From: Symsagittifera roscoffensis
Lineage: Eukaryota; Xenacoelomorpha; Acoela; Convolutidae
Length of the DNA: 64,000 nucleotides
Assembly (NCBI RefSeq): GCF_963678635.1
Contig: NC_087067.1
Location: 49,209,618-49,273,617 of the forward strand
Direction: 5' to 3'
Positions 52,134 through 62,658 of this stretch are shown here, piece by piece; position 1 is the stretch's first letter; each line of letters opens with the position of its first letter. Made by a program: the position numbers and the translations under genes. The notes beneath the pieces are model-generated. The model saw only the letters and a program-made list of their open reading frames with translations, was not told the origin of the DNA and made no database searches.

Positions 52134-52741
52134 ATGTCGAAGAAAGAGAGGAAATCAAAACAGAATTGCAAAAACATCAGGATGTAGAAAAAAACGTTGA
52201 CCCAGTCGCGTTTTCTGAATTCGCGAGAGCAATTGGGTGACAAATCCTACATCCGACAGCTATACAATCTTAGATATTAGCGAAATTTTCGACTTCAAAA
52301 GAGCAGAAACGTTCAAAGTAGAAGGCCTAAATTGGAACCTGATCTAAACTACATTTTATGATTGGATAAATTAAATGTTTTACCAATGTAAAGTATTTAA
52401 TATTAACCAATCATGATCCATCTAACTAACAACCCACTTATTTGTAAGTGCTGAAGTTACTTGTAATTTCAGCACCAGAGAGATTTGAATTTAACTTAGA
52501 AATTAGTTGGACTCTCCCGAGCACTTCAGCAGCCGCAATAAACCAGTATACCCTAGATCTATTGAGCCTAGCAGAGACTAGTTAAACAACCTGAGACTAG
52601 ATAGTATAAGAGTAAGATTAGGATCGGTATTAGACTAAGAAGTTGCACGAATCTATCCGGCCGAAAATAAGATAGCGTGACGAGCAGACGGTGTACCCTA
52701 TCCGAAATTACTCTATGAGTTACACTTCGGTCCTAACTCAT
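52134..52741 (+). repeat. Candidate 5' LTR
   Basis: Begins TGTCGAAGAAAG and would end at CTAACTCA, followed by TC and TGGTGCGACC, a possible primer-binding site at about 52744. It includes AATAAA near 52538 and a TATA-like AGTATAAGAG near 52600. Its first ~210 nt read as protein on the plus strand with one frame change near 52232, suggesting that the last ORF of the element runs into the LTR. The ends are inferred, because the partner LTR is outside the window. Confidence 0.4.
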
Positions 52742-53994
52742 CTGGTGCGACCATAAGTCTCGAACAAGACCTTAATAGATTAGAATTAACCAAAATAGAT
52801 TAGAAATTAGACAAAAACATTTACAAAAATGTTATACGACAATAATTTAATCGAAATGTCTCTACGACTCAATAGATCAGAACCAATATTCCGAACCATA
52901 ACAGAACTACCCGGAATTGGAAGAAGACCTCGAACCAAAGACGACATACGACAAAGTAGAAACTTGCCGTATAGTTATATGATAGTTCGGCAAAAGCCAG
53001 AACAAACTTTTATATTTCGAATACTACTTGCAATGAATTTAGATTTCCATTTGCAAACATAAAACCTTGAAGTTACTCTTCAAAATCATTTCAGGCGCTA
53101 AACAAATTTATTAATATACAATAACGATTGATAAAAAGATCTAAGATCGTTTTCCTAAAATTCTGCAGTATTATACAAAACATGTTTGAAAAATATTTAT
53201 TAGAAAATAAAAATAAAAATTAGTAGCATGACAATAAATGGTTAGTAATCATAAATCATCCTGTTGTTCCAGCTTCATCATCTAAAACATAACAGCAATC
53301 ATAAACCCACTAATATCATCAAAACACTAAATCTTTCCTTTACACACATTTAAAATTTTATTAAAACTTAAATTCACTTAATTTTAAAACCAGATCATCA
53401 AGGCTTATCCTTGGATCTTAAATCATTTTCTACTTAATTAAATTTCAAATTTGATCATCAAGGCTTATCCTTGGATCAAACAGAACAACTTTGTTCTCCC
53501 CCACCCACTTAATTAGTGTCTAACGACCTCAAACGTCGATTCACTACCCAACCCTTTCTAAAGACCCAAGACTAATAGAAATTTTTAAACAAAACTAATC
53601 ATTCAAATAAGGATAAACAGTGAAGAACTTCGGTTATTCATCCTTCACTTGACCCCCCCTCTTACCAGACCCAGGATAAATCTTAGACTTAGTAAGTTTA
53701 AAATAGTATCTAACGAACTACTCGCGTTCTAATTATACCTGAACCTTGTGGATCGATTTACTATTCTCCAACCCTTGAACACAATCACTACCCCTAAGTA
53801 AGATTAAGTAAGTTAACACCTTAACTTATACTAGCCACGAGAAAGTAAAAAATCATTCTTCGGAATCGATATACTTTTCTCTCCAACCCTGAACAAATAG
53901 ACCCAGGTTAAGCTAACCAAAAAATCGTAAGAACTAACAGTTTAGGAAAATAGAAATCATTTAACAACCCTTTGCATCCGTCATCCTAAACCTT
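52742..53994 (+). other. 5' leader of the LTR element with repeated hairpins
   Basis: A 1.2-kb leader with no long ORF. Two identical 25-bp repeats (53393-53417 and 53453-53477), each with an internal CAAGG/CCTTG stem, lie 60 bp apart. From about 53519 to 53910, four degenerate units follow, each with a short hairpin and a CCAACCCT or GACCCAGG-like tail. Such a structure could serve packaging, dimerisation or translation initiation (inference). Confidence 0.5.
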
Positions 53995-54462
53995 ATGTCA
54001 TTTAAAAACCTAGGAAATAAACAAACAATCGTTTTACACAATTGTGAAATAGATAACAAAAAATACGACCTTGTAATAACACCTCATACACAAACAGTTG
54101 GATACATTCGAACAAAACGACAAACACTAAAAAGAAAAATAATAACTAAACAAAGACAAATAACACGAAAAAGATTTTCAAAAAATCGAAACGCATTTTC
54201 AGAATCAGAAACCAATAGTTTAGACGAACTTTACAAACTAAAAGAATCAATAGATAAAAATTACCCACTTCACGATCAATTATATTTTTCTGACTCAGAA
54301 ACAACTTCAAATTCATCACAAAGAGGAAAAAGAAGAATAAAAAAGCAGTATAAACACAAACCAGTACATTTGTACAATTGGAATCAACCAATTCGACACA
54401 TTAATAATTACATATTAACAGTCATCGAACGAAAAAATGAGCTCAACGCACACCCCAGGTGA
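53995..54462 (+). CDS. Small basic ORF upstream of gag
   Basis: 155 residues from an ATG (MSFKNLGNKQTIVLHNCEID), very rich in Lys, Arg, Asn and Thr, with basic clusters such as KRQTLKRKIITKQRQITRKR. It overlaps the gag start by 26 nt in a different frame. No family is recognised. The charge suggests nucleic-acid binding (inference). An ORF in this position is not standard for Ty3/gypsy elements. Confidence 0.6.
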   Translation: MSFKNLGNKQTIVLHNCEIDNKKYDLVITPHTQTVGYIRTKRQTLKRKIITKQRQITRKRFSKNRNAFSESETNSLDELYKLKESIDKNYPLHDQLYFSDSETTSNSSQRGKRRIKKQYKHKPVHLYNWNQPIRHINNYILTVIERKNELNAHPR

Positions 54463-56218
54463 CGAAACCCCAGATGATGATGAAATCTTTCCTTTTATAG
54501 TAGACGCAGATACTGATAGAGGACAACACATATTTTGTCAAAATTTACTCGTAAATTTATTTGAACCCGGAATCAGTCCATGTAAAACAGAGTTCCCCGA
54601 TGTAAAAATCAAAAGACAAATCATAGATCACTATCTAAAAGATATATGCAACATAACACAACAGTATGGAATCTACTCCATAGAATTCACCTCACCAAAC
54701 CATAATAATAGAAAATATACAATTCAAACAGACGATCTTGATTTAGAATTTTCAAAAGTTTTTTCAGAATATATAAAAAGCATCCAATACCATAACTCAC
54801 AAAGAGCAAACTCCATATTCACCAATGAAGTTTTCGCAATAATATATAGTTATATTTCGATATTAGAAAACGAAATCCCAATAACAAATGTCTCACCGAC
54901 AGAAACATCTAAACATTTAAGAGTACGACATGAAATCACACTACTCTCTAGTTATTTAAACATCATTAAAGAAAATTTCACGAAAGACGACGTTTCACAA
55001 CATACAAAACACGATCTACAAAAAATTTTGGCATGGTTCATAATAGATTACTTCACACACAATATTGATTTAATTGCACAAGCAAGAAAAAATTTTAGAC
55101 CCCAAAATTCGAACGATGATACCGCTATCACAGAACAATCAGATTATGTTTGGGACCCCGAATGGTCTCATCCCGCATTTATAAGCTTTCCACAATCAAT
55201 CTCAAGTCAAGCAATAGGTACAATATCTTACATAAGAGATTATGTAAGAGTAATACCATTAACAATTGATGCAACACCATTAAACTATAATACATTTTTA
55301 CCCGATACACAAAATAATAGTTTAAACTCTACAGTCATACACAACGAAAACCTCAATGGAACTAGGAATCTTACTCAACAAGATATCCAGACACCATCAC
55401 ACTTCATAAATGAAGAAATTATACACACAACAACTACACAACAAAGTATTTCACCAATACGCCCAAATTTAACAACACCGAGAAATACAAATCCTTCACA
55501 AACACAGGTAACCTTACAATCAACCGTTAAACCTTCGGTTGCCCCTAAATATTCACATATGGATTACCAAACATACAGACCCATGACAATACCACCAAAA
55601 ACACGCAAAACATTCACTAGAAACAACTTTGCAGACCATAATTATAATTATACACATCCATCAAAAACATATAATCAACCACAAAGAAATTTTAACCAAT
55701 ATACAAGATCTCGAAATTGGGATAACCCAATGGCCCAACCTAATTCAACAAATTTTCAAACAAATCCTCCACGGGATCACAGTGAAAATTACCCATTTTT
55801 TCAACAAAATAAAAATAAAAAACAGACATCTTATCAAATGGATTATTTATCCTCAGATGATGATTTCTTACAACCAGATATATTTGCACAAAATACTCAA
55901 GAATATCGTAGACAAGGAATACAGAGAACACGTACAAATCATAGAAATTTTTCTCCACAACCAATAGATGCACAAAATCAACAACCAATTCAACAACAAA
56001 ATCCAATTAATACACAATCTTTTCAACCAATTCAACAACAAAATCTAATGACTGCACACTCGTATCAACCATCACAAATGCAAAATGAAATACCACTCCC
56101 ATATTATCTCCAACAACATGAGATAACAAGAAACCAACTTTCAAATTTTTCTCAAATGCCAAATGCAGCAGAATCATTACAAATGACAATGAATCCATAC
56201 CTTATGGGTGGATCATAA
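54437..56218 (+). CDS. gag: gag N-terminal part, ends at an in-frame TAA
   Basis: 593 residues, starting MSSTHTPGDETPDDDEIFPF. The first ~290 residues are a folded, helical-looking region. The rest is Gln/Asn/Pro-rich low complexity. The TAA at 56216-56218 is followed in the same frame by the capsid-bearing ORF at 56240, so the two were probably one Gag unless the stop is read through or the proteins are made separately. Confidence 0.75.
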   Translation: MSSTHTPGDETPDDDEIFPFIVDADTDRGQHIFCQNLLVNLFEPGISPCKTEFPDVKIKRQIIDHYLKDICNITQQYGIYSIEFTSPNHNNRKYTIQTDDLDLEFSKVFSEYIKSIQYHNSQRANSIFTNEVFAIIYSYISILENEIPITNVSPTETSKHLRVRHEITLLSSYLNIIKENFTKDDVSQHTKHDLQKILAWFIIDYFTHNIDLIAQARKNFRPQNSNDDTAITEQSDYVWDPEWSHPAFISFPQSISSQAIGTISYIRDYVRVIPLTIDATPLNYNTFLPDTQNNSLNSTVIHNENLNGTRNLTQQDIQTPSHFINEEIIHTTTTQQSISPIRPNLTTPRNTNPSQTQVTLQSTVKPSVAPKYSHMDYQTYRPMTIPPKTRKTFTRNNFADHNYNYTHPSKTYNQPQRNFNQYTRSRNWDNPMAQPNSTNFQTNPPRDHSENYPFFQQNKNKKQTSYQMDYLSSDDDFLQPDIFAQNTQEYRRQGIQRTRTNHRNFSPQPIDAQNQQPIQQQNPINTQSFQPIQQQNLMTAHSYQPSQMQNEIPLPYYLQQHEITRNQLSNFSQMPNAAESLQMTMNPYLMGGS

Positions 56219-56239
56219 ATAACATCAAACAAACCTTTA

Positions 56240-59200
56240 ATGGTTTTCACAGGAACAGACCCTGAATACTCTGTAGAAGATTATTTAAATGCAGTAACAG
56301 CAAACCTGATTTTAAATATTGGACCTGAACCAATTAATACGCCACTACATCAAAATTGGATACATCGACGCACAGCGTTAATACAAACAACCTTAGATGG
56401 CGCAGCCCAAAAATGGTTTTCAGTACTACCTCTAGAAATAAAATCAAACTGGAAAAGATTTACACAAGAATTTTCAAAAATGTTTGACTCCGAAAGAAAC
56501 AAACAACAACAAAGAGTTTTATGTAATGAAATTCGCAGATTACCAAACGAAACCATCAAGCAAATAGCAGTACGAATCGAAACACTAGTTCGAAAAGCAT
56601 ATTCATTAAATACACATGACTATAAAAACACAAAGATGACAGAAATATTAATGATGACCTTAACACCACAAATAAGGAAAATAGCAATAAAAAAGAGAGC
56701 ATCCCATCCTTCTTCAATTCGAGAACCCGATTTAGATTTTCGAAAACTAGTAGACAAATTAGAACAAGCAGAAATCACGATGAAACTAGAAGAAACGGAA
56801 AATTTGAAATTACAATACGTTAACAGAATTGAAACGACTCCCACTAATATTAATAATATACAGGAATCAGAGACAGACCTCGTTGAAAAAATCACTGAAA
56901 TACTCAATATCTACGAAAAGAACCCAAACTTTAAAGGCAAACCATCTTTCAAAAAATGGTGTAATTATTGCCGACGATACGGACATAGTATTTCCGAATG
57001 TAGACAAAAACAGCAAGATAATCAAAATAAACCTCAAAAATATAAAGAACCAAATAAATCATTCTATCAATACATGAAAAAAGATCAAAATCTACCGAAC
57101 AAAACAGTCCACAGCAACAACAGTTCAGGAAAACCACTCCCGAACAATACAAATTATACAAGAAATCAATCACCATATAACTCAAGTTATAGAGGAAGAT
57201 CACCAGAACGAAGAAACACGTATAATTCATCACAAAATCACTACAATAGACCAAATAGTCGAAATAACTACTCCAGATCAAATTCAAACACACAACGATT
57301 TGTTTCTAGATCTAATTCCCAATCAAGAAATAACTACTATCCAAACAACCAATCACGAAATTCATCATACAATAGGAATAGAAACTACTCCTATAATCGA
57401 AATAGAAGTTATTCAAACAACCGAAACCAGAATTACCCGAACAATCGATCAAGGAATAACTCATATAATAGATCGAACTATAACAGACCAAACAATAATT
57501 ACCAAAACAGATCGCGAAATAATTCACAAAATCAACACCCAAGTTATAATAATCGTTATAGAAATTATTCCCAATCACCACACCGGAATAATAATAACTA
57601 TAATAATTCTAATAATCGCCACAGAAGTAGTACACCTAAACATCAAAGACAAATCAATCAAGTACAATCTAACCCAGAAACAACATCAGACCCTCCAGGT
57701 ATTGATGACACAGTAACTGATACGTTACAACTCAATCAAATAAACTGTACATCATCAGATTCAGAAAGTGATACTGAAAACACTCTTTCTATCAATATGA
57801 TAAAAGTCGAAAATGACTATGAATCTGTCATATATGAACAACCCTTTTCATCACACATATATGAAAATCAATCAGATTTTCTTCAAAATTATTACACTAC
57901 ACCCATAAACTCCACACCAACGACGCAAGAAACAAACGAGATTAACACTACAGATCAAACCAATAAAAATACCAAAACAAAATGCTTGAATACAAACCAC
58001 ATTTATCAAAATATACAAAAAGAACAACCCAAAGAAAAAATTTGGACAATACCATTTCTCTTAGAAAGCCCAAGAAATAAAGAATTTCAACCACCAGACC
58101 TTGAAATAGATTTTTTAATTGATTCAGGAGCAGAATCAAACATAATAAACATCCCCACATGGAATGAAATAAAAACTTTACACCCAAAGTTAATACCTCT
58201 TGAAACCTCCAGTAAGTTAGCAACAGCACAAGGATCAACATTGATAAACTACGGAAAAATCCAATTATTTCTTCTCCCCACAAGAACAATGGAGCAAAGC
58301 AAAATTTTAAATAAGCCATTTAAACAAATATTCCATATCACTGACATTAAATATAATATCATTGGAATACCATTTATTTCGAAGTATATACCAACAATTA
58401 ACATACTAAATAGTAAAATATTAATCAAAGATAAATATACAAAAACAAAAGAAACATCCTTAACATTTTTTCAAAGATTAAATAAACAACCACCATTCTT
58501 TTCAAAATTCTACCCGATATTTAACAAACAAAGAAAACACCTAAAACCACTATCAGGAAATATCTATAATTTTTCAATCAAACAAGTTCACCAATATGAT
58601 AAAGAACAAAACAAACAAAAATTTTATATGTCAGAATTTGAATTCAAACCTATTCATAAATTTTTCAAAATCACAATCTCATCCATAAAATATTTGAAAA
58701 ATTCGAATTCCGATATCATTTCTTTACATGTCTATAACAACACACCTTACCAAGTAACATTACCTTTAGGACTTTTAGGATACTGCGAAACCAACGCTAC
58801 AATATCACCAATACACGAAAAAGCCTATCGCGTAAATAATATACTCCAATTACTAGATATTTGCCAATCTACAATTCTTAATGAAGAATTATCTATAAAT
58901 AATATAATAAGTAACGAAAACAGAAATACGGATTATTTCACAAAAACTCCATATTTCAAACCTAGATTCAACATAAGTAACTACACAGAGGACCAACAGA
59001 AATTTTTAACAATGTTTAATTTCCAACATTCACAAATAACACAAGACGAATTCGAAAAGTTAGCCAAACAGCTAATTAAATATTCATCAGTCTATGCAAC
59101 ATCAAAATTCGATGTTGGCAAAATCAGTTCATCACTACATCTCCCGTTAAAACCAGACGCAGTTTTCAAAAAACAGAGAGCAAGTAAAGTACCAATTCAC

Positions 59201-62137
59201 TTACATGATAAAGTGAACAGATTACTCGATATTTTAGAACAATACAACATTATATCACCAGTAAACAAAGAAGAACAACCAAAAGGCAACACATTCATCA
59301 ACCCTGTTATCATTCTAGCTAAAGGAGAATCATTAAAAATCGTTCTCGACGCTAGATACCTCAATTCACTCATAGATGAATCAAAATGTAATTGGCCCAT
59401 TGAACCAATACAAGTTATTTTAACAAAAATAAACGGCAAATACTTCACAACCGCCGATATGAATAGTGCATACAATCAAATGCCACTAGATGAACAATCA
59501 CGACGTTTAACACAATTTGTTATAGGAAACCAACAATATGAATTCAACCGCTTATTCTATGGAATATCCATAGGACCAGCAGCATTTTCAGCTTTTATGA
59601 GCAAAATTTTTAGACCACTAATACTCAAGAAAAACGCAATCACCTATTTAGACGATGTTTTTATGCAATCACAAACAAAAGACGAGATGTTCAATGTTTT
59701 AGAAAAATATCACCAAATACTTCAGAACGAAAATCTGAAGGCCGCCCCCGATAAATCACACTTCTTTTTGACAAGAGTTAAATTCTTAGGACATAATATA
59801 GAAAGAAAAACAATCACTCCATTGAAATCACGCATTGACGCTATTCAAAAACTTCAACCACCAACAAATAAAAAGAAAATCCAAGAATTTCTTGGAATGT
59901 TAAACTTTTTAAGTAAATATGTTTATAAAATGCAATTATATCTACGACCATTTTATAACATCCTTAGACAACAAAATAATTTTGAATGGAACACAGAACA
60001 TCAAACACGATTTGAAGAAATAAAGAAACTTTTAACTGAACAAATTTCAAACACAATTCCAGACTCAAATCAACCATTTTATGCAATGTGCGATGCTTCG
60101 AACTTTGGTATCGGTGCAGCACTATTACAATCACATAATGGTACAAATAAAATGAACCTCATATCAGCAAATTCTCGATTATTCACTCAAGCAGAGCTAC
60201 GACTCTCAACTCTAATGAGAGAATGCACAGCCATAATATATACACTGACAGAATATGAATTTCTGATACTTGGATCAAAACATCCAACAGTTCTATTCAC
60301 AGACCATAAACCAATCATCTTTCTCTTTACACAAAAATCTAACCCAAACCACCGAGTTTACAGATTTCAACTAATCCTAATGAAATTTCCAAACTTACAT
60401 ATAGTTTGGACTGCAGGAAAAAATCTTGCATTACCAGACACCTTAAGTCGAAATACACCACCTGAATTACTTACACGAAAAACAACAGTTGAAATACCCA
60501 AAAACATAAAATTCTACCTTGCAGAAAACGAAACATCACCCCGATTAGAATGCAAATATGCAGTTAAAACTGATATTGAACAATCACAAATAAATAATTT
60601 ACAACATTTCCCACTTTATTTAGATTGTCAAAATAATCATTATGAAGTTGATTTACTTGGAACATCAACTTTCAAACCAATCCCATATTCTCAACTGATA
60701 AAAAATAACACCCAACAAAAACGAACAAAACAACACCTGCCTAAGAAAGACCATTTTCCACTAATTGAAAAAGAAGACTTAACTGATAAAATAAATTTAT
60801 CAGGACCACAAACAAATGATTCAAAATACACAATAAATCAAGTTTTTGACCTTCACGACCCACTTGATACAATACCTTTATCTAAATTAGAAATTGAGAA
60901 CATTTTTCTCCCCCCAACAGAAATAATTACAATTTCAACACTGAAACAATATCAAAACCTTGACCCAGTAATTCGACAACTGAAATCATGGCACAAATAT
61001 AAAACTAAACCTATCAAAGCAGATTCAACCATTCTCGGAAACAAAACACTCCTCCGATACTTTCGCAAATTTAACAACACAACAATTAACGAAAATACAG
61101 ACCTTTTAGAATATAACCTGAATGAATCTACAGTTCCATGTCTCCCTTTAAGTATGATTCTTATAGCTTTTAATATTTCACATACACAAAATATTAAAGG
61201 ACACTCTGGATCAGAAAAAACATATTCAAATTTTATACAAAATTTTTACTTCCCAAATGCACCAATTTGGATAAAAGTACTATGCAATGATTGTATAGTA
61301 TGTCAACTAAATAAACCTTACCCAAATCAAAAACAAATAGCACAAAAACAAGATTTTAAAGGACAAAGTTTGTACTTTAACCATCGTATCTCATTTGATA
61401 CTAAGGGACCAATTTCACCCTCATCAGAAGGAAACTCCTACATTATGGTAATTGTTGACGCATTTACACATTATGTAGCACTTAACCCAGTACCACATTG
61501 TAACGCTTATTACGCTTACACAACACTCTATGAACACTGGATAGCAAAATTCGGACTACCAGAAATTTTAGTTACAGACAACGGTACAGAATTCATAAAT
61601 AATGAAATTATCACACTATGTCATTTATATAACATTAAACACAAACCACGTACATCTCATGCACCTTGGACAAACGGCTTAGTCGAAGGTATGAACCGTT
61701 CATTACAAGAATATCTTAGATGTATCATCAACGGAAATGATACAAAATATACCGAATGGTCAGCAGATGTAAAATTATTTCCCTTAGCATATAATTCACA
61801 AATAACGACAACTTTAGGAATGTCACCATACGAAATGGTTTTTAACCAAAAGCCACGCAAACCAATAATGTTTACAGCAAATTCTCATAAAAACGCACAA
61901 GGTTATTGTCAACCAAATAAAGACTCAATTTGTTATAACCTACCTTTACATACACATGATGAAGATCATTTTCATCACCCACAAATTCTTAAACTAGCCT
62001 CCGGTACACACACCGAATGGATTCTAAATAGAGATAAAAAACACAATGAAATTTATCAAAAAATGACAAAAAAGTTATTACAAAGCAAAACATCAATGAA
62101 CAAATCAATTCACGTTTTACACCAGCCTCCGATTTAA
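56240..62137 (+). CDS. pol: gag-pol polyprotein: capsid, nucleocapsid, protease, RT, RNase H, integrase
   Basis: 1965 residues. The retrotransposon Gag/capsid region spans about 1-190. A CCHC zinc knuckle (CNYCRRYGHSISEC) is at about 240-255, followed by a long Asn/Arg/Ser/Tyr-rich linker (about 290-460). Aspartic protease has DSGAES near 628. RT spans about 945-1260 with TADMNSAYNQMPL and the catalytic YLDD near 1135. RNase H follows from about 1283 (DASNFG, later MRECTAI, FTDHKP). Integrase has an HHCC zinc region (about 1647-1690, ending CNDCIVC) and the DDE core: SFDTKG near 1717, TDNGTEF near 1780 and LVEGMN near 1812. All catalytic motifs seem intact. The frame ends prematurely inside the integrase C-terminal region, which continues in another frame. 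Confidence 0.95.
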   Translation: MVFTGTDPEYSVEDYLNAVTANLILNIGPEPINTPLHQNWIHRRTALIQTTLDGAAQKWFSVLPLEIKSNWKRFTQEFSKMFDSERNKQQQRVLCNEIRRLPNETIKQIAVRIETLVRKAYSLNTHDYKNTKMTEILMMTLTPQIRKIAIKKRASHPSSIREPDLDFRKLVDKLEQAEITMKLEETENLKLQYVNRIETTPTNINNIQESETDLVEKITEILNIYEKNPNFKGKPSFKKWCNYCRRYGHSISECRQKQQDNQNKPQKYKEPNKSFYQYMKKDQNLPNKTVHSNNSSGKPLPNNTNYTRNQSPYNSSYRGRSPERRNTYNSSQNHYNRPNSRNNYSRSNSNTQRFVSRSNSQSRNNYYPNNQSRNSSYNRNRNYSYNRNRSYSNNRNQNYPNNRSRNNSYNRSNYNRPNNNYQNRSRNNSQNQHPSYNNRYRNYSQSPHRNNNNYNNSNNRHRSSTPKHQRQINQVQSNPETTSDPPGIDDTVTDTLQLNQINCTSSDSESDTENTLSINMIKVENDYESVIYEQPFSSHIYENQSDFLQNYYTTPINSTPTTQETNEINTTDQTNKNTKTKCLNTNHIYQNIQKEQPKEKIWTIPFLLESPRNKEFQPPDLEIDFLIDSGAESNIINIPTWNEIKTLHPKLIPLETSSKLATAQGSTLINYGKIQLFLLPTRTMEQSKILNKPFKQIFHITDIKYNIIGIPFISKYIPTINILNSKILIKDKYTKTKETSLTFFQRLNKQPPFFSKFYPIFNKQRKHLKPLSGNIYNFSIKQVHQYDKEQNKQKFYMSEFEFKPIHKFFKITISSIKYLKNSNSDIISLHVYNNTPYQVTLPLGLLGYCETNATISPIHEKAYRVNNILQLLDICQSTILNEELSINNIISNENRNTDYFTKTPYFKPRFNISNYTEDQQKFLTMFNFQHSQITQDEFEKLAKQLIKYSSVYATSKFDVGKISSSLHLPLKPDAVFKKQRASKVPIHLHDKVNRLLDILEQYNIISPVNKEEQPKGNTFINPVIILAKGESLKIVLDARYLNSLIDESKCNWPIEPIQVILTKINGKYFTTADMNSAYNQMPLDEQSRRLTQFVIGNQQYEFNRLFYGISIGPAAFSAFMSKIFRPLILKKNAITYLDDVFMQSQTKDEMFNVLEKYHQILQNENLKAAPDKSHFFLTRVKFLGHNIERKTITPLKSRIDAIQKLQPPTNKKKIQEFLGMLNFLSKYVYKMQLYLRPFYNILRQQNNFEWNTEHQTRFEEIKKLLTEQISNTIPDSNQPFYAMCDASNFGIGAALLQSHNGTNKMNLISANSRLFTQAELRLSTLMRECTAIIYTLTEYEFLILGSKHPTVLFTDHKPIIFLFTQKSNPNHRVYRFQLILMKFPNLHIVWTAGKNLALPDTLSRNTPPELLTRKTTVEIPKNIKFYLAENETSPRLECKYAVKTDIEQSQINNLQHFPLYLDCQNNHYEVDLLGTSTFKPIPYSQLIKNNTQQKRTKQHLPKKDHFPLIEKEDLTDKINLSGPQTNDSKYTINQVFDLHDPLDTIPLSKLEIENIFLPPTEIITISTLKQYQNLDPVIRQLKSWHKYKTKPIKADSTILGNKTLLRYFRKFNNTTINENTDLLEYNLNESTVPCLPLSMILIAFNISHTQNIKGHSGSEKTYSNFIQNFYFPNAPIWIKVLCNDCIVCQLNKPYPNQKQIAQKQDFKGQSLYFNHRISFDTKGPISPSSEGNSYIMVIVDAFTHYVALNPVPHCNAYYAYTTLYEHWIAKFGLPEILVTDNGTEFINNEIITLCHLYNIKHKPRTSHAPWTNGLVEGMNRSLQEYLRCIINGNDTKYTEWSADVKLFPLAYNSQITTTLGMSPYEMVFNQKPRKPIMFTANSHKNAQGYCQPNKDSICYNLPLHTHDEDHFHHPQILKLASGTHTEWILNRDKKHNEIYQKMTKKLLQSKTSMNKSIHVLHQPPI

Positions 62138-62658
62138 AAATTGGAACATTTGTTTTAATACCTAATTTTAATACTCAAAAAGGAATTTCTAAAACATTAC
62201 AACCCCTTCGAAAAGGACCATACCAAATAATTGCAAAACCCACTGATGTCACATATAAAATTACCGACTCAAACAAAAAAGAAATCGTTCAACATCGAAA
62301 CAACCTATTACCTTATTACCCAAAAGAATACGCACTCCGCGAATTAACTCAATTATATTCTTTCACAGGATTAAAAATCATTCAAAATGAACCACATCTG
62401 AAAAACACAGAACAAAATGATAACCCCACCGAAAATCAAAACACAAAACCAACCGCCACCAAAAACAATACACAAAACCATAAAGAATCTCCAAAACAAA
62501 GAAAAAATAGAAAAATGACAGAACAAATAATACCCCAAGAAGAAATAGACAAATTTGAACATAGAAAAACAACAAGACTCCGAAATCAACCACGTAAAAA
62601 CTACAAAATGTTCATCCCCCAATCTAAAATATTAAAGAAAGTAGAATTTAAAAAGTAA
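62050..62658 (+). CDS. pol: Integrase C-terminal segment in the -1 frame
   Basis: The frame is open from 62050 to a TAA at 62656-62658. It carries the GPY/F-type end of integrase (KIGTFVLIPNF, LRKGPYQII, VQHRNNLLPYY), then a Lys/Asn/Thr-rich tail. It is displaced by -1 relative to the main pol frame. A sequence A AAA AAG at 62068-62074 lies in the main frame just where the overlap begins and has the form of a -1 slippery site. A one-base indel is the simpler explanation. Confidence 0.8.
   Translation, partial: NLSKNDKKVITKQNINEQINSRFTPASDLKIGTFVLIPNFNTQKGISKTLQPLRKGPYQIIAKPTDVTYKITDSNKKEIVQHRNNLLPYYPKEYALRELTQLYSFTGLKIIQNEPHLKNTEQNDNPTENQNTKPTATKNNTQNHKESPKQRKNRKMTEQIIPQEEIDKFEHRKTTRLRNQPRKNYKMFIPQSKILKKVEFKK

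Noticed and set aside
52744..52772. Assigning a specific tRNA to the primer-binding site of the LTR element
   Set aside because: The TGGTGCGACC start is suggestive, but the following bases do not fit a tRNA T arm and the LTR end is not confirmed.
55629..57716. Isoleucine/threonine-rich plus-strand ORFs within gag
   Set aside because: Off-frame readings of A-rich gag sequence; no start context and no domain.
62371..62622. Phe-rich minus-strand ORFs opposite the integrase tail
   Set aside because: Antisense of A-rich coding sequence, which always gives Phe/Leu-rich frames.
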